Shown here: one piece after another, positions 44,826-54,069 of the stretch | Position numbering within the stretch: position 1 is the first letter of the stretch | How the letters are laid out: each line of letters opens with the position of its first letter | NCBI RefSeq assembly: GCF_026126405.1 | Contig: NZ_JAFMTQ010000013.1 | Coordinates: forward strand, 1 to 64,000 | Direction of reading: 5' to 3' | Length of the DNA stretch: 64,000 bases | Source: Aureitalea sp. L0-47 | GTDB lineage: Bacteria > Bacteroidota > Bacteroidia > Flavobacteriales > Flavobacteriaceae | Notes under the pieces: model-generated | Databases searched by the model: none | What the model was told of the DNA's origin: nothing | Seen by the model: the letters and a program-made list of their open reading frames with translations, nothing else | Position numbers and translations under genes: made by a program

Positions 44826-46671
44826 ATTGCTTCAATATAGTAAATTCTATGGACGAGTCGTTGTAAACGGTATGCGTCTGCTTCTGAAAATCCGTCTCCT
44901 TCGCTTTAAATATATTTGGTACATAGGTCTGAGGATTTCTATCGATTAGCGGGAACCACGTACTTTGAACCTGCACCTGGATCTTGTGACCTTTCTTGAA
45001 GGTGTGATGCACATCCTGCAATTTAATAGCTACTTCAGTTTTTTCACCCGGAACAAAAGGTTCTGGTTTTGCGAAGTCATTTCGGTAACGGCCACGCATC
45101 ACTTCGCTGCGCACCATCATGTGGTAGTTGCTCATTTTCAGGTGGTCCTGCGTTTCTTCGGTATCGTCGGTATCGCCGGGAAAAACATCGATCACTTTTA
45201 CAATCCAGTCGGCATCCGTTCCTGTAGTGGCCACTCTTAGCTTTGCCAGTATGTCCCCGGCCGTGGTGACGTCCTCGGTGAGAATTGGTGTTTCAAATAC
45301 CAGAACATCCGGACGCCTCGCTGCAAACCGTTGATCATCCGTCATATACTTTCGGGGAGTAAAAACCATCTTTACATCTTCGGAATAAGGCACAGGCTTG
45401 GCGGGGTCACTCACAAATGTTTCGAAAGTATAGCTCTTTTCCATCAAGGGGTTAAGTCGTTGTCTGCTTTGAAGCCAATAGGTCTTACTTTCGGTGTTTT
45501 TTGGTGGCCATTCAGAAAAAGTATTCCATTCTTTCGCGCCCGAATCGAATACATAAGCTTCAGGTAAGCCTGTATCGCCTGATCCTTCGCCTTTCAGGAA
45601 ATGATGAAAGAATTTAGTTTCAACGTCGCGTTGATAGTTTTCAGAAATATCATCACCGAAATACACATTCCCTATGGCCTGGCGTTTCCTGGCTCTTGCC
45701 CAGTCGCCGTGACTCCAAGGGCCAAAAACCATAGTGTTATAATTGTCACTGTTCTCTTCTATCTTTTCGTAGGTCTCGAAAGGCCCGTACAGATCTTCGG
45801 CATCAAAAAGCCCACCAACAACCATTACAGCGGGTTTGATATCCCTTAAATGCTGAATAATACCCCTGGATCGCCAGAATTCGTCGTAATCGGGGTGTTC
45901 CTTCAATTGTTGCCAAAAGACATTGTCTTCTTTGTAATACTCATCAAGATTGGACAAGGGACCTACGTCGATGAAGAACTGATACTGATCCTTGGTTCCC
46001 AGGCTGGGAAACTTATACCAGGATTTCTTAGATGGTTCACTCTTCATATATCCGAAAACAGCCGTGGCCCTCCAATAACTCAGCAGGTAGGCCCCGTTGT
46101 GATGGAAGTCGTCGAAGTAAAAGTCACCAATACATGCTTGTGGCGACGATGCTTTTAACGCCGGATGAGCATCAAGCAAGGAGTAGGTGGCGTAAAAGCC
46201 GGGATAGGAAATCCCCCAGGTTCCTACTTTTCCGTTGTTGTTCGGGACGTTCTTTACGAGCCAGTCAATAGTATCATAAGTATCGCTCGCTTCGTCCGTT
46301 TGTTTTCCTTTTTTATTCGGAATGTATGCCCGCATATTGTCGTAAACACCTTCGCTCATCCATCTTCCCCGCACATCCTGGTAGACAACGATGTACCCAT
46401 CTTTCATCAGGAATTCGTTGGGTCCGATCTTAGACCTGAATTGATCTTCGCCATACGGTCTGCAACTATACGGCGTCCGCTGAAATAAGATCGGGTATTT
46501 CTTCGAAGTATCCTTTGGTGCATAAATAGTGGTAAACAATCTGGTACCATCACGCATGGTAATATACTTCTCAGTCTTATTGTAGTTATCCTTAACGTAG
46601 TTCTCATCAACTTGCGCCTGGACATAGAGACAAGACAGAAAAACCCAGAGGGCAATAATTAAACGATTCAT
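44824..46671 (-). CDS. CocE/NonD-family hydrolase (S15 peptidase type), secreted
   Basis: A 615-residue alpha/beta hydrolase of the CocE/X-Pro dipeptidyl-peptidase group. The signal peptide is MNRLIIALWVFLSCLYVQAQ. Catalytic residues are the Ser in GTWGISYPGFYATY, the Asp in VVGGLFDAEDLYG and the His in GPWSHGDWARARK. The C-terminal jelly-roll (VTTAGDILAKLRVATTGTDADW) is the X-Pro peptidase C-terminal domain. It may be a glutaryl-7-ACA-acylase- or acyl-peptidase-like enzyme working outside the cytoplasm; the substrate is unknown. The ATG at 46671 is chosen over a TTG two codons upstream. It follows dsbD by 13 bases. Confidence 0.9.
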   Translation of the reverse strand: MNRLIIALWVFLSCLYVQAQVDENYVKDNYNKTEKYITMRDGTRLFTTIYAPKDTSKKYPILFQRTPYSCRPYGEDQFRSKIGPNEFLMKDGYIVVYQDVRGRWMSEGVYDNMRAYIPNKKGKQTDEASDTYDTIDWLVKNVPNNNGKVGTWGISYPGFYATYSLLDAHPALKASSPQACIGDFYFDDFHHNGAYLLSYWRATAVFGYMKSEPSKKSWYKFPSLGTKDQYQFFIDVGPLSNLDEYYKEDNVFWQQLKEHPDYDEFWRSRGIIQHLRDIKPAVMVVGGLFDAEDLYGPFETYEKIEENSDNYNTMVFGPWSHGDWARARKRQAIGNVYFGDDISENYQRDVETKFFHHFLKGEGSGDTGLPEAYVFDSGAKEWNTFSEWPPKNTESKTYWLQSRQRLNPLMEKSYTFETFVSDPAKPVPYSEDVKMVFTPRKYMTDDQRFAARRPDVLVFETPILTEDVTTAGDILAKLRVATTGTDADWIVKVIDVFPGDTDDTEETQDHLKMSNYHMMVRSEVMRGRYRNDFAKPEPFVPGEKTEVAIKLQDVHHTFKKGHKIQVQVQSTWFPLIDRNPQTYVPNIFKAKETDFQKQTHTVYNDSSIEFTILKQ

Positions 46672-46684
46672 TAACAATTATTTT

Positions 46685-48631
46685 TTATTTGAAGGCATCG
46701 ATACCCTTGCGTAGCCATTTCAGGTAGTCGTCCACATCCGGTGTATAGCCCACCGGGGGTATGAGGTTCTCTTCGTTGTGATCCATGAGCACGTAGTAGG
46801 GTTGTGCATTTGCTTTGTAGCGCACAATTTGAAAATCACTCCATTTGTTTCCTATGGTTTTGATCTTCTTACCGGTTGTCTCACTGACATATTTTTCACT
46901 TTCAGGTAATTCTCGTTTGTCATCAACGTAGAGTGAAATGAGAACGATCTCATTTTTCAGAATCTGAAGCACACGGTCTTTTACCCAAACGTTTTGTTCC
47001 ATTTTTCTACAGTTAACACAAGCCCAGCCTGTAAAATCAATCATTACCGGTTTGTTTACTTCCTTGGCGTAGGCCAGCCCTTTTTCATAGTCATTAAAGG
47101 CTAGAATATCATGTGGTGCTAATAAATGAGCCCCGTCAGGTAAGCTGGAATGATCACCTCCGCCTCCACCATCTCCTAACTTGGAATAACCTACACCGTA
47201 TGGAGATTCACTGTACTCCAATGGCGGCGGAAAGGCGCTTATAAGGTTTAAAGGCGCTCCCCATAGTCCTGGGATCATATAGATCACAAAAGACAACGTA
47301 AGCAGAGCCAGCAATAATCTTCCTACTGAAATATGCGTAAGCGGACCGTCATGTGGCAGTCGTATCTTTCCGAAGAGATATAAGGCCAATGCACCAAATA
47401 CCGCGATCCAGATAGCAATAAATACTTCCCGTTCCAGCAGATGCGTTTGCAAAACAAGATCAGCTTGTGACAGAAATTTAAACGCCAGAGCCAGTTCCAG
47501 GAATCCAAGAACCACCTTTACCGTGTTCATCCATCCGCCACTCTTGGGCAGCGAATTGAGCCAACCCGGGAACATGGCGAAGAGTGCAAATGGCAATGCA
47601 ATTGCAATTGAGAACCCAAGCATTCCTACTATGGGAGCAATACCACCTATAGACGCAGCTTCCACCAGTAAATAACCAACTATTGGGCCGGTACAACTGA
47701 AAGAAACAATCGCAAGCGCAAGTGCCATAAAGAAGATACCGATTATTCCTCCCCTGGTTGATTTGGAATCCACCTTGTTCGCCCAACTTTGTGGCAACAC
47801 GATCTCAAAGGCTCCCAGGAATGATATGGCGAAAACAACAAGTAGTAAAAAGAAAATGATATTAAACCAGACGCTCGTAGATAGTGCGTTCAATGCATCT
47901 GCCCCGAATATACCGGTTACCAGGGAACCCAGTACCACATAAATCACAATAATAAAAATACCATAGAGAATAGCATTCTTGATCCCTTTGGCCCTATTCT
48001 CACTTTGTTTGGTAAAAAAGCTTACCGTAAGCGGAATCATAGGAAAAACGCAGGGCGTGAGCAAAGCCGCAAAGCCGGATAGAAAAGCAATAATGAAAAT
48101 AGCCCACAATCCACGATTCGAATCATCACCACCTGTAACCAAGTCTTCGTCTTCCGCTTCAAGGGTAGCACTGCCTCCCTCGGAAACCTCAAAGACAAAC
48201 TCGGCCAAATCGAAAATACACTTCTCGTCATCGCAGGATTGAAAATCCACCGACCCATTGATCACATTTAAGTCAGGGTTGAGGATCTTCACCTTTTGTA
48301 CAAAGGTCGCCTCTCCACTGAAATACGCCAGATCCATTTCGAAGATCTTGTCAAACTTTCGGTCCGGATTGCTTTCTTCCACATCACCAATCAACTCAAA
48401 GTCGTTGTTTTCGTTTTCAAAAGTAAAACTTGTTGGGATCGGACCTCCATCCGGTATGTCCTGTGAATAAAGGTACCAGCCCATTTCAATGGTGGCAGTC
48501 ATTATCAATTCCAGGGTATCGTCACCGGTCTTTTTTACGTCATTCGACCATTTTACTGGTTGCAATACCTGTGCAAAACTTGTCGTAGTGAGTACGAGTA
48601 GCAATATTGAAATGTGGAGGAACTTTTTCAT
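46685..48631 (-). CDS. dsbD: Thiol:disulfide interchange protein DsbD
   Basis: A 648-residue three-domain reductase that carries electrons from cytoplasmic thioredoxin to the periplasm. Order: signal peptide (1-20, ending SFAQ), an alpha domain with the Cys pair SCDDEKC, a central eight-helix DsbD domain with LLTPCVFPMIPLTVSFF and SFSCTGPIVGYLL, and a C-terminal thioredoxin domain with GWACVNCRKM (Cys538, Cys541). All redox cysteines are present. It overlaps the tilS stop by 4 bases. It could keep cytochrome c maturation or secreted thioredoxin-like proteins, such as the one at 24941-25744, reduced. Confidence 0.94.
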   Translation of the reverse strand: MKKFLHISILLLVLTTTSFAQVLQPVKWSNDVKKTGDDTLELIMTATIEMGWYLYSQDIPDGGPIPTSFTFENENNDFELIGDVEESNPDRKFDKIFEMDLAYFSGEATFVQKVKILNPDLNVINGSVDFQSCDDEKCIFDLAEFVFEVSEGGSATLEAEDEDLVTGGDDSNRGLWAIFIIAFLSGFAALLTPCVFPMIPLTVSFFTKQSENRAKGIKNAILYGIFIIVIYVVLGSLVTGIFGADALNALSTSVWFNIIFFLLLVVFAISFLGAFEIVLPQSWANKVDSKSTRGGIIGIFFMALALAIVSFSCTGPIVGYLLVEAASIGGIAPIVGMLGFSIAIALPFALFAMFPGWLNSLPKSGGWMNTVKVVLGFLELALAFKFLSQADLVLQTHLLEREVFIAIWIAVFGALALYLFGKIRLPHDGPLTHISVGRLLLALLTLSFVIYMIPGLWGAPLNLISAFPPPLEYSESPYGVGYSKLGDGGGGGDHSSLPDGAHLLAPHDILAFNDYEKGLAYAKEVNKPVMIDFTGWACVNCRKMEQNVWVKDRVLQILKNEIVLISLYVDDKRELPESEKYVSETTGKKIKTIGNKWSDFQIVRYKANAQPYYVLMDHNEENLIPPVGYTPDVDDYLKWLRKGIDAFK

Positions 48632-49944
48632 CTATTTCGGTTAAGTGTAATTTGCAAAATTCGGTCTGTATCCCCATCTACTTTGAAACGATCGTCCGAA
48701 CGATATCCAATAATCCAAACGATTTGACCATCGCTTTCGAGCAGCCAAATTTTTTCTTTAGCCACCAAAGATAACTTTTCGTCTTTAAAATATTTACTCA
48801 GCTTCTTCTTTCCTTTCATTCCGAAGGGAAAAAAATAGTCACCGTCCTCCCATTTTCTAACAATCAGTGGATATTTAAGTTTTGCGGCATCTACGAAGAT
48901 TTTATCGGTAGTACCTGTTCCAAGCTCACTAACCTCACGAAAGATGATGGGAAGCGGTTGGTCTATCCGGGTAGTCCGATTGTCAATTTCGAAGGCTTGT
49001 TCGTTCTGTTCTGCAGGAATTTCGGTGATCAATAGCCTATTGCGATCTTTTATAATTCGATGAGTAGGCGAAGTAATGGTTTTACCACTCTGGGCTTCAG
49101 GTAACGCTGTTATATCCTTCCAGGCAGTGAATCCGAAAGGATTCAGCAATTCGTATAACAGTGCATCGGGATTCGGAAGCTCACTAAGTTTTTCGATATC
49201 AAGGGCATAGCCATCTTCAGTTTCAGAAATAACCAACTGTTGGACCAAGGCCATATAATCTTTTACCAAAGCTTCACTCTCTCTTAGATGAGCCTGGGCA
49301 GTCGCAACTTGATCGAGCAAGCCCTTCACCAGATTCTTCATGGGTGGAATCACCTCATGGCGCAATGCATTTCGGAGGTAGTCTGATTTTGCATTGCTAC
49401 TATCTTCTCTCCAGAAATAACCTTTTTCCTTTGCATAAGTAAGGATCTCTTCCCTGCTGAATGGCAACAAAGGCCTCACAATGTAGTCTGTTATAGCAGG
49501 AATTCCTGTTAAACCCCTAATACCAGAGCCCCTGGAGAGGTTGATGAGAAAAGTTTCCAAACTATCATCGGCATGGTGGGCGGTAAGAATATGATCATAG
49601 TCGAAATCCTCACGGATCTCTTCGAACCAGGCATATCGAAGTTCCCTCGCGGCCATTTGAATTGAAAGTTTCTCTTTTTTTGCGTAAGACTCGGTTTGAA
49701 ATAGTTCTTCATAGAAAGGAATAGTAAGCATTTCTGCCAGTTCAGAGACAAATTCAGCATCACCATCACTCTCTTTTCCACGTAGTCCGAAATTACAGTG
49801 AGCCAGTCCCAGCTCATAGCCGAGTTCGTGAAACGACCTTGCCAGGAAAACACTATCCAATCCCCCACTGCAGGCAACCAGCAATTTCTTACCCTCAAGG
49901 AAGGCCATGTTTTTAGCAATATGTTCTCTTAGTTTTTCCAGCAT
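48628..49944 (-). CDS. tilS: tRNA(Ile)-lysidine synthetase
   Basis: A 438-residue enzyme that adds lysine to cytidine 34 of the CAU-anticodon isoleucine tRNA. The PP-loop ATP-binding motif ACSGGLDS is at residues 25-31. LTAHHADDSLETFLINLSRG follows. The C-terminal TilS substrate-binding domain includes RKWEDGDYFFPFGMKGKKKL. Length is normal for Bacteroidota. It is essential in most bacteria. It lies between pabB (35 bases) and dsbD (4-base overlap). Confidence 0.95.
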   Translation of the reverse strand: MLEKLREHIAKNMAFLEGKKLLVACSGGLDSVFLARSFHELGYELGLAHCNFGLRGKESDGDAEFVSELAEMLTIPFYEELFQTESYAKKEKLSIQMAARELRYAWFEEIREDFDYDHILTAHHADDSLETFLINLSRGSGIRGLTGIPAITDYIVRPLLPFSREEILTYAKEKGYFWREDSSNAKSDYLRNALRHEVIPPMKNLVKGLLDQVATAQAHLRESEALVKDYMALVQQLVISETEDGYALDIEKLSELPNPDALLYELLNPFGFTAWKDITALPEAQSGKTITSPTHRIIKDRNRLLITEIPAEQNEQAFEIDNRTTRIDQPLPIIFREVSELGTGTTDKIFVDAAKLKYPLIVRKWEDGDYFFPFGMKGKKKLSKYFKDEKLSLVAKEKIWLLESDGQIVWIIGYRSDDRFKVDGDTDRILQITLNRNR

Positions 49945-49979
49945 CTACAATAGTGAGAGTTCACAAAGATAGGAATCGG

Positions 49980-51284
49980 CTAAATATGTCTCTCCAGTGC
50001 CTCACGCATCGCTTTAGCTTTCAGCAGGCATTCTTCGTATTCGTTTTCCGGAACCGACTTCGCCGTAATGGCTCCGCCTACGGAATAGCTAATGTATTTC
50101 AATTTCGAATTGTAAAGAATACTTCGGATGACCACGTTGAAATCGAAGTCATTATTTGGTGAAAAGTAGCCGATAGCACCACTATACAGACCGCGACGGG
50201 CATCTTCCAATTCTTCTATGATCTTCATGGCAGAGACTTTCGGTGCGCCAGTCATACTACCCATTGGGAAGGTATCTCGCAATAATTCGGCGGGTTTGGC
50301 TTCTTCAGAAACCGTACAACGAACGGTGGAAATGAGCTGGTGGACTTGTTCGAAAGTATAGACTGCACACAGTTCTTCAACCACCACGCTGCCCTTTTCG
50401 GCAAAACGTGAAAGATCGTTGCGTACGAGATCGGTGATCATAATGTTCTCACTTCGCTCCTTAGGATCGTTCTTTAATTTGGAAATAATCTCCTTATCCA
50501 GGACTTCATTGTGAAATCGCTTGGCGGTTCCTTTAATGGGTTGGGATATTACTTCCCTCCCATTTTTTCTTAAGTAGCGTTCCGGTGATGCCGACATAGC
50601 GTAGTGTTCACCGCGTTTCATGTAAGTGGCAAAAGGCGGACGAGAAATGTCGTTAAGGTGTTTGAAAGTACCAATGGGATCGATCTCAACATCTTCGGAA
50701 TAGAACTCCTGGCAGAAATTAGCTTCGTAAATATCTCCGCGCTCAATATGTGCCAGCATACGATTCACCTTTTCGAAATAACTGTCTTTCGATGTACGCA
50801 GTCTTATTTTGATAGGTTGAGCTGATGGTTGTTCAGCATCCGGCAATTTAAAATCAAGGATCTGCTTCCAATCGCTTTCCAGCTCATCGGAGATCATATT
50901 CAAATATTTGATTTCAACCGAGGTTTCAGAAAAAAGGAACAACCGCTTCGGTTGAAAAAAGAAAAGATCCGGAAATCCCAAACCATCGTGATTGTTGGAA
51001 CTAAGCCTCTCGACATCATTCTTCAGATCGTAGGTAAGGTAACCAAACAGCCAGTCATTTATGCCGCTCTGATATTCATCCAGATCCTGAAAGGCATTTT
51101 CGCAATCGGTTTTTATTGAAGTAAGCGCATCAACAGCCAGGATTGCATGGTAACTGCTGTGATCTTGAGCATACTCATTAGAATCGAGCCAGGCGACTTC
51201 GTAAAACTGTTCAGCCCAGTGAAGCAATTTTCGCTTCAACATTTCGTCCAGTTCGACAGTATATGTAACCGAGGTTCGGGTCAT
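49980..51284 (-). CDS. pabB: Aminodeoxychorismate synthase component I
   Basis: A 434-residue chorismate-using enzyme of folate synthesis. The sequence PIKGTAKR carries the lysine that distinguishes PabB from anthranilate synthase (PIAGT). Other chorismate-binding motifs are GDIYEANFCQEF, ITDLVRNDLSRFA and PMGSMTGAPKVSAMKIIEELE. It needs a glutamine amidotransferase (PabA), which is not in this window. Its ATG overlaps the stop of the FMN reductase gene by one base. Confidence 0.92.
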   Translation of the reverse strand: MTRTSVTYTVELDEMLKRKLLHWAEQFYEVAWLDSNEYAQDHSSYHAILAVDALTSIKTDCENAFQDLDEYQSGINDWLFGYLTYDLKNDVERLSSNNHDGLGFPDLFFFQPKRLFLFSETSVEIKYLNMISDELESDWKQILDFKLPDAEQPSAQPIKIRLRTSKDSYFEKVNRMLAHIERGDIYEANFCQEFYSEDVEIDPIGTFKHLNDISRPPFATYMKRGEHYAMSASPERYLRKNGREVISQPIKGTAKRFHNEVLDKEIISKLKNDPKERSENIMITDLVRNDLSRFAEKGSVVVEELCAVYTFEQVHQLISTVRCTVSEEAKPAELLRDTFPMGSMTGAPKVSAMKIIEELEDARRGLYSGAIGYFSPNNDFDFNVVIRSILYNSKLKYISYSVGGAITAKSVPENEYEECLLKAKAMREALERHI

Positions 51285-51814
51285 TAAAGTGATTCGAGCA
51301 GCGTTTTGATAGCATTATTGAGCTCGTTAGAAAGTTCGTCGTTTGTGATCCTTCCTTCTGAAAAGTTCTCTCCAAAAGACGGAAATGGCATAGAGGCCAC
51401 TACCTCGCCATTGTATCTTGGAAGAACTCCTGTCGTATACTCAAGTGCCGTTAAGGCGCCTCTTCCGCCCGGAGAGCTGCTAAGGCACAGAACTTTCTTT
51501 CCGTCAAGGAATTTGTACTCTATACGTGAGAGCCAATCGAGAATATTTTTAAAGAAGGCCGAAATCCCCCCGTTGTGTTCATTGACTGAAATTATAAGCC
51601 CATCGTGCGACCTAATTATATCGAGCAATTCGGCCAATTTATCCGGATAACCTGATTCTTTCTCCAGGTCCTCGCTAAAAATAGGGAGCGGATAATCCGT
51701 AAGTTTTATGAGTTTTACCTCTGCCCTCTCGACCAGGGAAGAAGCATAAGTAACCAGTTGGTGATTTATGGAAGTACTGCTGTTACTTCCGGCAAAAGCA
51801 ATGATTTTTTTCAT
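51284..51814 (-). CDS. NADPH-dependent FMN reductase-family flavoprotein
   Basis: A 176-residue flavodoxin-like oxidoreductase. The phosphate-binding loop is FAGSNSSTSINHQLV, and ISVNEHNGGISAFFKNILDW is the conserved flavin-site segment. Such proteins reduce FMN, quinones or azo compounds with NADPH. The ATG at 51814 (MKKIIAFAG) is chosen; a longer frame adds only a non-conserved stretch. On the minus strand TATCTTTG, a perfect -7 box, is centred about 8 bases upstream, implying a very short leader. pabB follows directly. Confidence 0.88.
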   Translation of the reverse strand: MKKIIAFAGSNSSTSINHQLVTYASSLVERAEVKLIKLTDYPLPIFSEDLEKESGYPDKLAELLDIIRSHDGLIISVNEHNGGISAFFKNILDWLSRIEYKFLDGKKVLCLSSSPGGRGALTALEYTTGVLPRYNGEVVASMPFPSFGENFSEGRITNDELSNELNNAIKTLLESL

Positions 51815-51839
51815 GTGACAAAGATACCCTTTTTGATAG

Positions 51840-51955
51840 TACATTTGGAAGTGAAAAACAGCTGAATCGCATTAAAAACATTCAAAAGATCATCGACGCC
51901 CGGTCTATTTGGGTCGATGACAAAACAAAAACCATCCGCTCTGCCGGATGGTTTT
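51840..51955 (+). ncRNA. Possible small RNA 3
   Basis: On the plus strand a perfect -7 box TACATTTG (51840-51847) is followed by a hairpin (TCATCGAC/GTCGATGA, 51890-51920) and a terminator hairpin with a T-run. The predicted RNA is about 100 nt without a reading frame. It could equally be just the two-hairpin terminator of lpdA, read from the other strand. I favour the terminator explanation. Confidence 0.25.
51928..51955. terminator. Bidirectional terminator after lpdA
   Basis: An 11-bp stem AAAACCATCCG/CGGATGGTTTT (51928-51938 and 51945-51955) with a 6-base loop and T-rich tracts on both strands. It lies 24 bases beyond the lpdA stop on the minus strand, and a second hairpin (51890-51920) backs it up. 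Confidence 0.8.
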
Positions 51956-51978
51956 ATATTTATAATAAAAGTTCTGTT

Positions 51979-53382
51979 TTAAACGTGAAGTGGCCTGTTT
52001 TCTGTAGCAGCAAGCGCAGCTTCCTTAACCGCCTCAGCGTAGGTTGGGTGTGCATGGCTCATTCGTGCAATGTCTTCAGCACTCGCCCTGAATTCCATCG
52101 CGGTTACCGCTTCAGTAATTAGGTCGGCTACCCGGGCACCTACCATGTGGACACCCAGCACCTCATCGGTTGAGGCGTCAGAAAGTATCTTTACGAATCC
52201 GTCAATATCGCCACTGGCACGTGCACGTCCTAGCGCACGCATTGGAAACTGTCCGGTTTTGTAATCAACGCCTTCCTCTTTAAGTTCTTCTTCAGTTTTT
52301 CCAACTGAAGCCACTTCCGGCCATGTATAAACGACACCCGGTATTAGATTGTAATCGATATGTGGTTTTTGTCCTGCAAGTATTTCGGCTACGAGCACAC
52401 CTTCTTCTTCGGCTTTGTGTGCCAGCATTGCGCCGCGAATCACATCGCCAATTGCGTAAATATTAGAAACATTTGTTTGAAGGTGATCGTTCACTTCCAC
52501 TTGCCCGCGTTCATTTACTTTAACCCCTGCATTTTCGAGCTTTAAGCCGTCTGTATATGGTCTTCGTCCAACAGATACCAGGCAATAGTCCCCTTTGAAT
52601 GTAACTTCTTTGTCCTTCTTATCGGTTGCTGTGATAACTACCTCGTTCTTCTTTCTTTCTACTGCGGAAACTTTATGTGAGAGATGGAATTTTACTCCTT
52701 GCTTCTTCATCACCTTCATAAGTTCCTTGCTCTGGGCCGAATCCATGGTAGGTATGATACGATCCATATATTCCACAACAGAAACTTCGGCTCCCAGACG
52801 GCGGTATACCTGTCCGAGTTCTAATCCGATAACTCCTCCTCCGATTACGATCATGTGTTTCGGGATCTCCTTCAGACTTAATGCTTCTGTTGAAGTTATG
52901 ATTCGTTCTTTATCGACAGTTATAAATGGTAATGTAGCCGGTTTACTGCCTGTTGCGATAATCACATTCTTTGTCTCAATTTCTTTAGTTTCCTTTTCTG
53001 AAGTGATCTCGATATGGGTAGCATCTTTAAACGATCCCAGTCCCTCGTAGACATCGATCTTGTTCTTATTCATTAAAAAATCGATCCCTTTCGTAGTTTG
53101 GTCCACTACAGCCTGCTTGCGTTCGATCATCTTCTTGAAGTTCAATTTAACCTCACCAGGAATTTCAATCCCGTGATCTGCAAAGTGTTTCATGGCATCT
53201 TCGTAGTGATGAGAGGAATCCAGTAAGGCTTTACTGGGTATGCAGCCAACGTTAAGGCAGGTACCACCAAGTGTACTGTATTTCTCAATTATCGCGGTTT
53301 TCATTCCCAACTGGGCACATCGAATGGCCGCAACATAGCCTCCCGGCCCCGAACCGATTACAGCAACGTCATATGTATTCAT
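51979..53382 (-). CDS. lpdA: Dihydrolipoyl dehydrogenase
   Basis: A 467-residue E3 flavoprotein that re-oxidises dihydrolipoamide in pyruvate and 2-oxoglutarate dehydrogenase complexes. FAD-binding VAVIGSGPGGYVAAIRCAQ opens the chain, the redox disulfide is Cys42-Cys47 (GGTCLNVGCIPSK), the NAD-binding VIGGGVIGLELGQVYRRLG follows, and the catalytic HAHPTYAEAVKEAAL segment closes it. No E1/E2 gene is adjacent, as is usual in Flavobacteriaceae. A bidirectional hairpin terminates it. Confidence 0.96.
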   Translation of the reverse strand: MNTYDVAVIGSGPGGYVAAIRCAQLGMKTAIIEKYSTLGGTCLNVGCIPSKALLDSSHHYEDAMKHFADHGIEIPGEVKLNFKKMIERKQAVVDQTTKGIDFLMNKNKIDVYEGLGSFKDATHIEITSEKETKEIETKNVIIATGSKPATLPFITVDKERIITSTEALSLKEIPKHMIVIGGGVIGLELGQVYRRLGAEVSVVEYMDRIIPTMDSAQSKELMKVMKKQGVKFHLSHKVSAVERKKNEVVITATDKKDKEVTFKGDYCLVSVGRRPYTDGLKLENAGVKVNERGQVEVNDHLQTNVSNIYAIGDVIRGAMLAHKAEEEGVLVAEILAGQKPHIDYNLIPGVVYTWPEVASVGKTEEELKEEGVDYKTGQFPMRALGRARASGDIDGFVKILSDASTDEVLGVHMVGARVADLITEAVTAMEFRASAEDIARMSHAHPTYAEAVKEAALAATENRPLHV

Positions 53383-53453
53383 AGAAAGAGATTTGAATTT
53401 TTAGAAGTACAAAGGTACAATACTCCTATACAACAGCCAACGAATTCAGAATC

Positions 53454-53912
53454 CTAAAAAGAGAGCGCCGTAGTGTTCTTTACTTCGTTTATGGTGAACG
53501 AACTTTGAGTGCTTCCGATATGATCCAACTTGGTAAGTTTTTTCACCATGAAATCACGAAAATGATCCATGTCTTTAACCAAAACCTTCAAAAGGTAGTC
53601 GTATTCACCACTAACGTGATAGCATTCCATTACTTCACTAAGTTTAACGATTTCCCTTTCGAATTCCACCACCGATTTGTGGACGTGTTGCACCAGTTTA
53701 ATGTGACAAAATACGGTAAAACCGAGGTCAACTTTAGCGCGATCTATAAGGGCAACATACTTACGAATAATTCCTGCCCGCTCTAATTTTTTAATTCGTT
53801 CATAAATAGCAGTAACCGAAAGACTCAGTTTCAGTGAAAGCTGCTTATTCGTTTGTTTGGCATCTTCCTGGAGATTTTCCAATAAAGCGATATCTATCCT
53901 ATCCAAAACCAT
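53454..53912 (-). CDS. Lrp/AsnC-family transcriptional regulator
   Basis: A 152-residue regulator with an N-terminal helix-turn-helix (LDRIDIALLENLQEDAKQTN, then LKLSLSVTAIYERIKKLERAGII) and a C-terminal RAM ligand-binding domain (VMECYHVSGEYDYLLKVLVKD). It senses amino acids. It is divergent from the trans-sulfuration enzyme gene across a 157-base A+T-rich gap with runs such as ACATATTTTAC, which is where Lrp proteins usually bind. Control of that enzyme, in response to methionine or branched-chain amino acids, is the simplest reading. Confidence 0.93.
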   Translation of the reverse strand: MVLDRIDIALLENLQEDAKQTNKQLSLKLSLSVTAIYERIKKLERAGIIRKYVALIDRAKVDLGFTVFCHIKLVQHVHKSVVEFEREIVKLSEVMECYHVSGEYDYLLKVLVKDMDHFRDFMVKKLTKLDHIGSTQSSFTINEVKNTTALSF

Positions 53913-54017
53913 CGCAGAATAATTTTCTTAAAGATACGGTATTTCAGGTAGATCGTAAACATATTTTCTACATATTTTACAATAGTTTGTATAATATTCT
54001 AATTATGATAAACATCA

Positions 54018-54048
54018 TTGATTAATATATTGTATAAGTCTAGATTTG
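54018..54048 (+). promoter_or_regulatory. Promoter of the trans-sulfuration enzyme gene
   Basis: TTG (54018-54020), a 20-base spacer and TAGATTTG (54041-54048) form a good match to the Bacteroidota -33/-7 promoter. The ATG at 54070 leaves a leader of about 15 bases. This is the clearest full promoter in the window. Confidence 0.65.
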
Positions 54049-54069
54049 AGTAAATTAAAACTATACGCT

